Source: Lathyrus oleraceus
Lineage: Eukaryota; Streptophyta; Magnoliopsida; Fabales; Fabaceae
Direction: 5' to 3'
Length of the DNA stretch: 64,000 bases
NCBI RefSeq assembly: GCF_024323335.1
Contig: NC_066579.1
Span: 127,804,854-127,868,853 of the forward strand
Shown piece by piece: positions 1-10,731 of the stretch (position 1 is its first letter; every line of letters begins with the position of its first letter). The notes under the pieces were generated by a model. The model was given only the letters and a program-made list of their open reading frames with translations. It was not told where the DNA came from and did no database searches. Made by a program: the position numbers and the translations under genes.

Positions 1-3000
1 AAACCAATTAATCAACTCAAGCAAGTGAATCAATCCCATTATGGCCATGTGCTTCTTAACCTGAAATCAAAGCTCAAACATGAGAGGCAAACCACTAGGG
101 CAAGGCCTAGGGTCAAAGAGGGAGAAAAAAATCAAAAGAGAACATGAAATTTCACATGAATAAACTTCAATCAATTAAGAACATAATCCAAAAGGTCCTA
201 TGTCAATAGCATCAACCAAATTCATTTCATAAACCAATCATGGCAAGGTATGCAAGTTGAAAGTACATTGAGACAACAGAATGAGCAAATGCACATTAAT
301 TCAAAAATGATTCAATTAATCTCAAGAAAAATCATGGCTAAACAGAACATACAAAATGATCAACACACAAAAAATTAGGGCAATTGGAAATGATTAGGCA
401 TGGTAATCAAATTGTATAAGGCAAGGCAATCAAAACAAGCTCAAATGTGACACAACTTGGCACATCAACTTAGCACAAGCCTAAAACAGAAATGGAACAA
501 GGTAAAAACCTCAAACCAAAGCCAAAACAAACTTTAACATGTCTAGAAATAATGTGCAAAATTTCACATTCATAAGATAAAGCACAATCATTTCACAAAT
601 GATTGAAATTCAAGACACTTCAAAAGTGCACAAATGACCATCCAGAATGAAAAATCTCAAACAAATCAGAAATCAATCCAAAAATTCCACAAACAATCAT
701 GAGCATTCACAACATTCATATCAAGCACCATACAAAAAATCAGAACATTTGGAATTCATTTAATATGGAAATTTCATCAATTAAGTTGAACATCACAAGG
801 TGTGACACAAATTGTCACACCTAACTTAGAAAAATCATAACTCAGCAATGGCAATTGATAAAAATGCAAACTCAACACCAAAATGTCCAACAAGATTTCT
901 AGGTTCTACATGTCAAATTTCATGAGAATTGGATAAGAATTGAGCATTTCACAAATGAAGAAGCAAGGCAATGTCAAGAATGCATACATGTACACAAACC
1001 CTAGGGCAAAACAAAATCCAGCCAAGCACAATTTATGAAAAAATAGTCAAAAAAAACTAGACACAATAAGGAAAACAATGCAAAAATTTCCATATTTTTT
1101 GGATCATGTATCAATTATTTGTCAATTTTTAAAGTGAAAGAAAAAATAAAAAATGCAAGTGAAGCATGTATGAATGTAATGGAGGGAAATCAAATAATAT
1201 GCATGGCATTTTGAATTTATGTTGAGGCCAGGAATCGAATGGAGACTCAATTTGAAATGAAGCGCGCTTGCATGTGAAACGCAGAGTTTCACTAATGCGC
1301 TGGCAAGGCTAACCAATAGGAATGCGCGCATGGTTCTTGCATGGTCCAATCATAAGCCAGCATTCCAATAACACATGCAGGATGCGGATTACACCTTGGA
1401 ACAGATCAAAACCTATTTCTGGAAAATATTTTCACCAGCTTCATCATGTTCATGTACGCTCAAGAACATTTCTCTCAGATTCAAAGAATGAGCATATCAA
1501 TGGATAGGTCTTCCAACATACATCAAGGATCAATCAATATTTTGTCAAGAAATCCACAAACACGCACGAATCAAAGAGAATAAGAATCACACATGAAACT
1601 TCAATCCAACATATCTTACTCAATTGTGCATGAAAATTAGTGGTTCAAAGCTCAGTTTCACCAGCATTCAAAGATCTATAACAACATCCTAATCATTTTA
1701 AGAATTGAGACATTCGAATTCTAACCTCTTGGAGATGCAGCTTTGGAATTCAGTAGATCCAGGCTATGTAATGCTCGAACAGATCTTCCAAAATGTTTGT
1801 GGAGTTGGTTGGATGAAGAATGAAGGTTTACTCGTGCTTGATCCTTTCAGAAATTGCAACTGCCATGGATGAGCTTCAAGCTTTGAAATGCTTCCAACTG
1901 CACGAAATCCTTTGGTTCTAGCTTCAACCTTGCTCAACTATGCTTCCAAGTGATGAATGGATCAAGAAATATGCAATGGTGTTTGAAGAAATTGAGAGAA
2001 CAAAGTGAGAGAAAATTTGTGAAGAAATTCTAGATCTGAAAATTGTGATGTTGTTAACAGAAAAACAGTTATGATTTACTATATATATGTTGTGTTAATC
2101 ATCCCTTAATCATGCTTAGGCCATTTGGTAATTGGATTAGTGAGAATGGAGTGTTTGTGCAAAATTACCATTTCACCTTATGCATGAGAAATCCAATGGA
2201 ACAGTGCACGAAAATGTGACCAAATTCACTTGAAATGTTATTTGGGAGCCAATGCAAGTGTTGGAATGATCAAACAATGCATTATTTTCAAATTTGAATT
2301 TCTCCCTCCAAAATCAAGTGAAAATGCAAATGATCATGTAATGAGAATGCATGGCATGTGATGCATAATTTGGATAGTAGAGGTCAAAACATGAATGTAC
2401 AAAAAAGAACCACTCCATTTGGCCTTTTGGTTAAGAAGTTATGCATGTTTGAAGTTCCATGTTCACTTGGCCAAGTTTTGATCATATCTCTTCAACCACA
2501 CATGAGAAATTGATGATCTTGGACTTTTTGGAAAGGGGAGAGAAAGATCTACAACTTTCATGTTCAACAAAATTTCATTTGAAGCTTTCTTGATGATGTA
2601 ATCTTGAGGAGAAAACCTTTCCATTTTTGGCAATTTCAAATTACAAGTCACTTTCTATTTTTGGAAATTTTTGTCCTGACTTTATTTTCTTCAATGTTGA
2701 TGTTTGAAATGTCAAACGAGACTTGTTTGAACATGAATGAAGTATTTCTAGTCACTTCCCACCTCCAAATCCAACATTTGACTTTCAGTTGACTTTTTCA
2801 GTTGATAAATGACTTGGTCATGCACAGATGAATTTGAGCCTCAATCTTCTGATGAAATGGCTCCAAAATGAAACCCTAGCTTATACAAGCTCAATAAAAC
2901 CATATGATGACCCCCACCTCAATAAAAACCTCATCTCCTTGAAAAAACCCTGACTGGCATAATACAACTGATTAGGGTTGACCAGAGGTCAAAACCCTAA

Positions 3001-3315
3001 TCCCAAGGAACCTGATCAAGAATAATGAATCATGATGATAATGATGTACCATTTCAACCAAGATAATACCCAATCTCCTTGAAGAACCAAGAAACCCTAA
3101 TTGAAGCACAAACCCTCAGATGGCTAGTGATCAATTCAATAAGACCCTCAGGCTTGCATCTTTTAACCTCTTTATCTTCTGAGAAAGACCTAGGAGGATG
3201 ACTCGCTTATTGTTTCCACATGATATGCCAAGATGCAATGACTAATGACCTAAAAAATGAAATGCACTATGCTAAGCTAGTCCCAAGTGAGGAGGGCAAA
3301 TTTTGAGGTGTTACA
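1..3315 (-). mobile_element. Partial LTR of a divergent Ogre-type (Ty3/gypsy Tat) element
   Basis: This non-coding stretch aligns by eye, block after block, with the Ogre LTR at 41981-47428. Positions 51-140 match about 44280-44360, and 2400-2790 match about 46600-47010. The LTR begins in its own sense at 3315 with TGTAACACCTC and runs leftwards out of the window, so only its first 3.3 kb are seen. It is clearly diverged from the 42-kb copy and has its own promoter-like TATA. Short reading frames inside it (for example 1122-1349 and 2463-2651) have no recognisable product. Its start abuts the integrase relic at 3316, which suggests insertion into that gene. The target duplication cannot be checked because the other end is missing. 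Confidence 0.75.
2079..2089 (-). promoter_or_regulatory. Putative TATA box of the Ogre-type LTR
   Basis: An alternating TA run (TATATATAT) lies at the place where the related LTRs at 46277 and 63763 carry CATATAAAAG, read on the minus strand. It is followed in the minus direction by the likely transcribed leader. Position and composition support a core promoter; no transcription start can be read from sequence alone. Confidence 0.45.
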
Positions 3316-4632
3316 ACCACCAATACTCATCGGAAGAACCCCAAATGAAAGATTATCCTTTAGTTGTATGTCATCTGGTGTGATAATGTATGAAACATCG
3401 GTCATATACTTTCTCAACTGGGACACATAGAATACACTATGAAGGTTGGCCAAATTTGGAGGCAAAGCAATCTCATACGCCACCGGACCCACCCGCTTAA
3501 GAACCTGGTATAACCCAATAAACTTAGGGGTAAGCTTCTTGGATTTCAGGGCTCTACCTACACCTGTTATAGGTGTCACCCTAAAAAATACATGATCACC
3601 TTCCTGAAACTCTAGAGGCCTCCTCTGCTGATCTGCATAACTCTTATGTCTGCTCTGGGCTATTTTCATTCGTTCTTGGATTAACCTGACCTTCTCAGTT
3701 GTTTGCTAGACTAATTCAAGGTGTAATAACACACTTTCACCGTCCTTATACCAACATAATGGGGTCTGACATTTGCGTCCATATAAAGCCTCATATGGTG
3801 TCATACTTATGCTTAAATGGTAACTATTATTGTAAGTGAATTCAATAAGTGGTAACAAACTGTCCCAACTACCTCGATCATCTAAGACACATGCCCTCAA
3901 CATGTCTTCCAAGGTCTGAATAGTCCTCTCGGTTTGTCCACCTGTCTGAGGATGATAAGCAGAACTATGTTTTAGCTTTGTCCCTAAAGCCTATTATAAT
4001 TCTCCCAAAAAATGTGAAGTAAACTTCGGATCTCTATCTGACACAATGCTAGAAGGTACCCCGTGTAGTTTCACAATCTCTATAATATACATCTCTGCAA
4101 GCTTGGCTACATTATAATTGGTCCTCACTGGTATAAAGTGAGATGATTTCGTTAACTTATCCATAATCACCCAAATAGAGTCAAACTTACTCAGAGTCTT
4201 CAGCAACGATCCAACAAAGTCCATGGAAATGCTATCCCACTTCCACTGTGGAACATCTAGAGATTGTAATAATCCAGATGGCTTATGATGTTCTATCTTA
4301 GCTTTCTGACATGTCAAACAAGAAGTCGCATACTCGGCCACATGCTTCTTCATCCCTGGCCACCAAAATCTCTGCTTTAAGTCTTGATGCATTTTTGTCG
4401 CTTCGGGGTGAATACTTAGCTTACTCTTACGGGCCTCATCCAAAATAGTCTTTCTTAACTCAGCATTATTAGGAACACACACACATTATAACACATAATG
4501 TTGTCTGGTCCCAATTTGAACTCTGGTGCTCTTTCGGTCTCCATTAACTTCCTCTTCTCCTGAATCTCTCTGTCGTCTCCCTGGAGGGTCACAATCTTAT
4601 TCATCAATTCATTTTCAATAGTGATCATTCCA
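3316..4632 (-). pseudogene. Decayed Ty3/gypsy (Tekay-like chromovirus) integrase, C-terminal pol fragment
   Basis: Read on the minus strand from about 4632 to 3316 this is the end of a gypsy polyprotein. A short RNase H-to-integrase linker (4490-4632) is followed by the HHCC zinc-binding region (CLTCQKAK near 4310). Next come the first catalytic Asp (DSISMDFVGSL), the second (SIVSDRDPKF near 4030), and the catalytic-Glu region (GGQTERTIQ) just before 3912. The last part is a GPY/F-type module (LTPKFIGLYQVL near 3530). The segments 3994-4482, 3706-3912 and 3277-3669 share one frame and are separated only by stop codons: TAA at 3994, TAG at 3991 and TAG at 3706. Part of the linker is frameshifted near 4485. 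An Ogre-type LTR truncates the C terminus at 3315. The element is non-functional; the Tekay assignment rests on the style of the C-terminal module and is moderate. Confidence 0.85.
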
Positions 4633-4657
4633 CAATGCATGTATATAATTCGATCAT

Positions 4658-6534
4658 ATGTTGAACAACAACATTGAAGATGATGATCAACCAATACCAT
4701 TACCTCCAAGTCATGTATATAATTCGCCTGGACATATGACAAACATGGAACTGAATAACGATGAAACATCCAAAAATGTTTTTTATAACCCGTATCCACG
4801 ATCAGAAGGTGAGTTAAAGGTGGGAGACATGTTCCACACTAAAGAAGAATATGTGTGAGCAATCAAAAAATTTCACATGAATAACTCTGTTGATTTCATT
4901 GTGAAATACACTGATTCAAGAAGGTATGTCATTGAATGTTGTAACATCCTTTGTAAGTTCCAGTTGGCTGCGTCTCACATAAAGAAAAGCGACTCTTGGG
5001 AGATAGGTTCAATAGACCCACCTCAAAATTGCATTGTAACTAACGTTGAAAAAGATCACCGTAAATTAAGCGCTGCATTGATATGTCAAGACATTTTTCT
5101 TCTTGTTAACAAAGACCCATCAGTGAAGGTGAGTATAATAATATCTCATATCATAACAAGATATAATTATACTCCATCTTACAAGAAAGCGTGGATTGCA
5201 AGGACAAATGTTGTGGAACAGGTATTCGGCAACTGGGAGAATTCATACAAAGAATTCCCACGGTTTTTATGGGCCCTAAAAACATATGTACCAGAAACTG
5301 TTGCAATTGTGGAGACATTGCCAACATTTACGCCAGACGGAACCTATTTTCCTGGAAATAGAAGCTTTCACCGCCTCTTTTGGGCGTTTGATCCGTGCAT
5401 CAAAGTTTTTGCATTCTGCAAACCTATTATTCAAATAGATGGAACATGGTTATACGGAAAATACAAGGGTCCTTTGCTTATGGCGGTTGCACAAGACGGT
5501 AACAACAATGTCTTTCCCATTTCCTTTGCTCTGGTTGAAGGTGAAACCACTGGTGGTTGGGGTTTCTTTCTTTGACATCTCACAAGACATGTGTCCCCAC
5601 AAGCCAATCTCTGTTTGATTTCTGATAGACATGCTACCATAGAGAGTGCTTACAATAACCATGAAAATGGATGGCATGATCCTCCTTCTACCCATGTCTA
5701 TTGCATTAGACATATCACACAAAACTTCATGCGTGCAATCAAAGATAAGAACCTTCGTAAAAAAGTGGTGAGTGTTGGGTATGCTCTAACTTAGCCGTCA
5801 TTTCAATATTCCTTTGATGAAATTAGACTGTCTAATGCAGATGTAGGAAGATGGGTGGATAACATACCAGTAGAGCAGTGGACAAGGGCATTTGATAGAG
5901 GTTGTCGATGGGGCCACATGACAACAAACCTTGTGGAATGCATGAACGGCGTATTCAAAGGCATTAGAAATCTACCAATAATCACTTTGGTCAAAATAAC
6001 CTATTATAGGCTGGCTTCTACCTTCGCAACCAGAGCTGAAAGATGGAGTGCAGTGTTAATGTTAGGTCAAATATTCATTTAATGTTGTATGAAAATGATG
6101 AAAGATGAGAGTAACAAAGCTAGCACACACGCGATAACAGTCTTTGACCATCATAGTCAAAATTTCAGCGTATAGGAAACAATGGACCACAATGAGGGAA
6201 AGCCAAATTTATCCTATGCTGTCAAACTAAACAAAAGTAGGTGTGACTATGGAAAGTTCCAGGCCTTCCGTATTCCTTGCTCCCATGTCATTGCAGCATG
6301 CACACATACTCGCCAGGACGCTTATAGTCATCTATCTGATGTTTACAAGGTCATTACCGTCATGAATGTGTATAACAAAAGCTTCTCAGTGCTATCAATG
6401 GAGGAATACTGGCCTCCATATGAAGGTGACATAGTTTGGCACAACGATAAGATGCGAAGAAAGAAAAAAGGACGACCAAACAATATGCATATTATAACAG
6501 AAATGGAAGCAACTGATAAAATGATAAGACTATA
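4658..6534 (+). pseudogene. mudrA-like MULE transposase, N-terminal and catalytic part
   Basis: In frame from 4658 to 6534 (about 625 codons) this reads as a plant MULE transposase. It has a MuDR-type N-terminal domain (KVGDMFHTKEEY), then the MULE catalytic domain with IQIDGTWLYGKYKG (near 5430), LISDRHATIESAYNN (near 5610) and TTNLVECMNGVFKGI (near 5930). A SWIM-type zinc finger follows near 6240 (CDYGKFQAF ... CSHVIAAC). Five in-frame stops break it (TGA 4856, TGA 5573, TAG 5792, TAA 6080, TAG 6173), yet I see no frameshift. The second zinc-binding Cys of the SWIM motif, CxC in the family, is Tyr here. The reading frame runs through the SIRE insertion point and ends at 14604. The enzyme would act in the nucleus on element ends; this copy is dead. 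Confidence 0.9.
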
Positions 6535-7715
6535 TGTTGATTCTAAGAGTTGGCAGCAATTTTGGTAAAACAAAGAGTGTTCACAAGATGTCATGTGTGA
6601 TGTCTTAACATGAGATATCCTATGTACCTGCTGGAGTTCAAGAACATGTTCATGCAGGATTGTTTCAGAATGCCACATACAATGACAAGGCTTCTGATAT
6701 TGGATGTACCTGCTGGATCTTAAATGAAAGACATGTTCATGCAGGATTGTTTCAGATGACATACACAATGTCATGGCATCTGATATGGTTGTACCTGCTG
6801 GAAGTTATAAAAGGAATTATTGGATTATGCAGGATTTTTCCAGGATGTCAGGCCCGATGTCATGACATCCTGTACACAGAATATTCAGTATGAATGTCTG
6901 GTGTTTTGTGATTGCACAATTAATGGCAATCTTTGTATGATTGAAGATATGATTAGCTGGCACCTTCAATCATGGATTACAACCAGATTTACTTATTTTC
7001 CAAGGAGATCTAACAAGCTGTTATAAAAAGATTTGATTGGAAAATAGATTTAGGGTTTTCATTATGTCCAAGCCCAGCTGGATGCTTCTATAAAAAGGGA
7101 CTTAGAAAACCTGTTTGAACACACAACCAATACTGAGCGAAATATAGAGAGAGAGCTAGGGTTTGTGTCTGTTTAGTCGTAAGACTTGTAGGTCATTCAA
7201 GTCATCCATTGATGATTGAATTGGACTGATTTGTGGTTGTAATTTGTCACTCTAAAGCTGTTAAGCAAGAGTGTGTGTCTTCTTGATCAAAGCTGTGAAG
7301 CAAGATCAAGAGTGTGTCTTCTTGATTGAAACTGTGAAGTAAAATCAAGAGTGTGTAATTGAAAAGTATTTTCTTTTCTCAAGGGATTGTTGTTTAAAAT
7401 CACTGGTGGGTGATTGTAGGGAAGTGAGTGGGTTCTCATATCTAAGAGTGCTTAGGTAGAAATTGCACGGGTAGAGATTAGGTGAGAAAGACTGTAACTT
7501 GTTGAAGTGTACGGAGAGTCTTTGAACTAATTCTATTTTAGTGAATTTCCTTCCTGGCTTGGTAGCCCCCAGACGTAGGTGAGTTGCACCGAACTGGGTT
7601 AACAATTGCTTGTGTTATTCGCTTTACCATTTTGTATTTTTTATCCATTGTATGTTAACAGATATTAGTGTCGTGACATTACCTTCAACATCTTATATCT
7701 GATACCAGAATTTCA
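6535..7715 (+). repeat. 5' LTR of the SIRE-type element
   Basis: 1181 bp, TGTTGATTC...ATTTCA. It carries a TATA box at 7089-7096 and the family word GATGTCATGACATC at 6856-6869. It is followed by the primer-binding site. Confidence 0.93.
7089..7096 (+). promoter_or_regulatory. TATA box of the SIRE-type 5' LTR
   Basis: TATAAAAAGGG in the 5' LTR; the same sequence occurs at 13903-13910 in the 3' LTR. This is the expected core promoter for the element's genomic RNA. Confidence 0.7.
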
Positions 7716-7716
7716 A

Positions 7717-7731
7717 TTGGTATCAGAGCAG
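7717..7731 (+). other. Primer-binding site (tRNA-iMet type), SIRE-type element
   Basis: TTGGTATCAGAGCAG starts two bases after the 5' LTR. TGGTATCAGAGC is the complement of the 3' end of plant initiator tRNA-Met used by most Ty1/copia elements. Confidence 0.9.
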
Positions 7732-7782
7732 GCATCCTGCTCTAGTTCTGGGTGAGATCTAGGGGCAATACTTTCTGGTACA

Positions 7783-10566
7783 ATGGAGAGAGATGGAGGA
7801 TCTGTTCATAGGCCACCAATTTTGGATGGTTCTAACTATGACTATTGGAAACCTCGAATGGTAGCGTTTCTGAAATCCCTTGATAACAAGGCTTGTAAAG
7901 TTGTGCTAACAGGATGGGTGCATCCTGTCATTACTAAAGAAGGAGAAGCCACCACTGAGAAGAAGCCTGAAGAACAATGGTCCAAGGAGGAGGATGATCT
8001 TGCTCTTGGAAACTTTAAAGCCTTGAATGCAATATTCAATGGGGTAGACAAGAATATTTTTAGGCTGGTAAATAACTATGAAGTGGCCAAAGATGCTTGG
8101 GACATTCTCAAGACCACTCATGAAGGCACCTCTAGGGTAAAGATGTCTAGACTTCAGCTGCTCACCTCCAAGTTTGAAAACTTAAGGATGAAAGAAGATG
8201 AAGACATTCATGAATTTCACATGAGTATCCTTGAAATTGCTAATGCTTCAGGAGCCCTGGGAGAGAAGATGACAAATGAAAATCTGGTAAGGAAAATACT
8301 CAGGTCACTTCCTAAGAGATTTGCAATGAAGGTGACTGCCATAGAAGAATCTCAAGACATTTCCAACATGAGGGTAGATGAGCTAATTGGTTCCCTCCAA
8401 ACCTTTGAGTTGGGATTAAATGCTGGTTTTGAAAGGAAAATAAAGAGCATGGCCTTTATGTCAAACACAGAAGAGGATAAGAGTCAGGAGGATGATGAAG
8501 ATCTGGTCAATGAAGTAGCAATGTTGGGAAGGCAGTTCAATAAACTGTTGAAAAAGATGGATGTAAGATCAAGGGCAAATGTCAAGAACATCTCATCTGA
8601 CATCAGTAAATCCAACAATGCTGGAAGAAGAGCAAGATCAGATGAGAAGCTCAAAGAAGGAAAAGAGGTTCAGTGCTATGAATGTAATGGGCATGGACAC
8701 ATCAGGACTGAATGTGGAACCTACCTCAAGAAACAGAAGATGAGTCTTGCTGCCACTTGGTCTGATGAGAGTGAAACAGAGGAGGCTGCAAATCTTGTGA
8801 CAACGATGACACGAAGATGGGGATCTGATGAAGACTCAAGTGATGATGAAGTAATCTTTGAAGAATTGGCCTCTACCTACAGAAAGTTGTGTCATAAAAG
8901 TGTAGAGCTGTGCAAACAGGTTGAAAGCCAGAAGAAGGAAATAACTCAACTTGAGAATGAGAAGGCAGAATACTTGGAAACCATCTCCAAGTTACAAACA
9001 GAAGCAGTGGTTCTGAATGCCAAGCTAGACGAAAATCCACAAGCTAAAAATCAGAAGATAGCACAGCTGGAAAGTGAGAAGGCAGACCATGCAAAAACCA
9101 TCTCTAAATTAAAAACTGAAGTCATGTTTCAAAATTCTAAATTAGAAGAGCTGACCAAGTATGTAAGAATGTTAAGCAATGAGTCTGATTCCTTAGACAA
9201 GATTCTTCAAACTGGACAAATAACAGGAGACAAATCTGGCATTGGGTATAATAACTCAAAGCCTGAGAGCAGTTACACTAGTGTCAAACCTCAAGCCAAA
9301 CTTAAGTGCATTCAAAAACCTGTGATGTCACATCATATGTCACAACACCAGAGGAGAAAACAGTTGAAAGGGAAACACCAAAGATGGAGATGCCATTACT
9401 GTGGGAAATTTGGTCATCTGAAGTCTTTCTGCTATAAACTGTATGGCTATCCTAGGCCTGCTCATCATCAGGATCACTATCAATTCAGACCCAAACAGCA
9501 CATGCCTATCATCAAGAAGCAATGGGTCCCTAAGGCTAATGTCACAAGTCTGATAGCTCACATTCCCCTCAGAATCTCAGCCAAAGAAGAGTGGTACTTT
9601 GATAGTGGATGTTCCAGACACATGACTGGAAACCAAGACCTGCTAACTGATCTGCATCACCATACCATAAGTCATGTAACCTTTGGAGATGGAGCAAAAG
9701 GTGAAATCAAGGGAACAGGTAAGCTTGATTGCCTTGGAGTACCTAAACTTGACAAGGTTCTACTAGTTAAGGGCTTAACTGCAAACCTAATAAGCATCAG
9801 CCAACTATGTGATCAAGGTCTGAATGTTAACTTCACCAAAACTGAATGTCTAATCTTTGACATAAATAGTGAAGTAATTATGAGAGGAATCAGGACCAAA
9901 GACAATTGCTGCATATGGAGCTCTCAATTGGATTATCCCTTAAAGTATTGGTTGAGTACAGATGCTCTCAAGAGTGATGAAAAACAAGGCTGGGGGAAAT
10001 GTCATACAAAGATATCACACCAGAAGCTCAGAGGAGAAAAGGTTATGATGGCTCAAAAAACTGAGAGGTTAGATCAAACAGGTGGACATATGACCAGTCA
10101 TAGGCAGATTGAAACTGTTGGGACTAAGCCACAAGGGACTCTATGTTTATCTCGATGCAAAAAGGCCAAGGACAATATGGAGAAGATTTGGATGACACCT
10201 GTGAAAGGTATAAAAGATGATAGCAGTTGGGCTCAACTAGGTTGGATACAACTATTACTGATTACATACAATGTCACACACGATGTCATGACATTGTATT
10301 ATGACATCCTGAATGTTGAAACTAGGTCCAAAAATCAGATTCAGCACAGATGGACAAAGTACTGTTCTTGCTATTATCACTCCATTAGAAAATTTGTGGA
10401 AGACAAATTCAGAAGTCTAAAGCATGGACTGGAACTAACAAACAAGGTTGCAAGGAATTTGGGTAAAATTAAAATTGAATATGAGGGAGGGAAATTAGGG
10501 ATTTGGACTCTTGTGAAATTATGGCAGTTAAAGTGGAAAAATAAAGAAAATAAAAATAGTGTTTGA
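7783..10566 (+). CDS. Gag-protease polyprotein with shredded pol remnants (SIRE-type)
   Basis: One open frame of 927 codons starting shortly after the primer site. Residues 1-215 form a copia-type gag (UBN2 family) and are followed by an acidic region. A CCHC knuckle lies at about 298 (CYECNGHGHIRTEC), a helical region at about 365-470 looks like coiled coil, and a second CCHC lies at about 537 (CHYCGKFGHLKSFC). The aspartic protease has D607-S-G (WYFDSGCSRHMTG). After about residue 720 normal pol order is lost. A short integrase-like scrap (ISHQKL, about 747) is followed by an RNase H-like scrap at about 828-880 (DVMTLYYD ... YHSIRKFVEDKF). The reverse transcriptase is missing altogether. 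The frame has nevertheless stayed open to its TGA, which suggests the protein may still be, or recently was, made as a capsid and protease source. It cannot copy itself. Confidence 0.88.
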   Translation: MERDGGSVHRPPILDGSNYDYWKPRMVAFLKSLDNKACKVVLTGWVHPVITKEGEATTEKKPEEQWSKEEDDLALGNFKALNAIFNGVDKNIFRLVNNYEVAKDAWDILKTTHEGTSRVKMSRLQLLTSKFENLRMKEDEDIHEFHMSILEIANASGALGEKMTNENLVRKILRSLPKRFAMKVTAIEESQDISNMRVDELIGSLQTFELGLNAGFERKIKSMAFMSNTEEDKSQEDDEDLVNEVAMLGRQFNKLLKKMDVRSRANVKNISSDISKSNNAGRRARSDEKLKEGKEVQCYECNGHGHIRTECGTYLKKQKMSLAATWSDESETEEAANLVTTMTRRWGSDEDSSDDEVIFEELASTYRKLCHKSVELCKQVESQKKEITQLENEKAEYLETISKLQTEAVVLNAKLDENPQAKNQKIAQLESEKADHAKTISKLKTEVMFQNSKLEELTKYVRMLSNESDSLDKILQTGQITGDKSGIGYNNSKPESSYTSVKPQAKLKCIQKPVMSHHMSQHQRRKQLKGKHQRWRCHYCGKFGHLKSFCYKLYGYPRPAHHQDHYQFRPKQHMPIIKKQWVPKANVTSLIAHIPLRISAKEEWYFDSGCSRHMTGNQDLLTDLHHHTISHVTFGDGAKGEIKGTGKLDCLGVPKLDKVLLVKGLTANLISISQLCDQGLNVNFTKTECLIFDINSEVIMRGIRTKDNCCIWSSQLDYPLKYWLSTDALKSDEKQGWGKCHTKISHQKLRGEKVMMAQKTERLDQTGGHMTSHRQIETVGTKPQGTLCLSRCKKAKDNMEKIWMTPVKGIKDDSSWAQLGWIQLLLITYNVTHDVMTLYYDILNVETRSKNQIQHRWTKYCSCYYHSIRKFVEDKFRSLKHGLELTNKVARNLGKIKIEYEGGKLGIWTLVKLWQLKWKNKENKNSV

Positions 10567-10731
10567 CCTTTTAAAAGAAAGAGCCACATTAATGATAAAT
10601 CTTTCCCTAGCATTGAAAATAGTATCTATTCCTTTAGCACACGCTACCTAAACACAACAATCTCCCTCTCCATTCATCTTCTCAGAGAAGCTTAGCTAGG
10701 GCAAAGAAACTTTTCTCAAAAGTCCTACAAC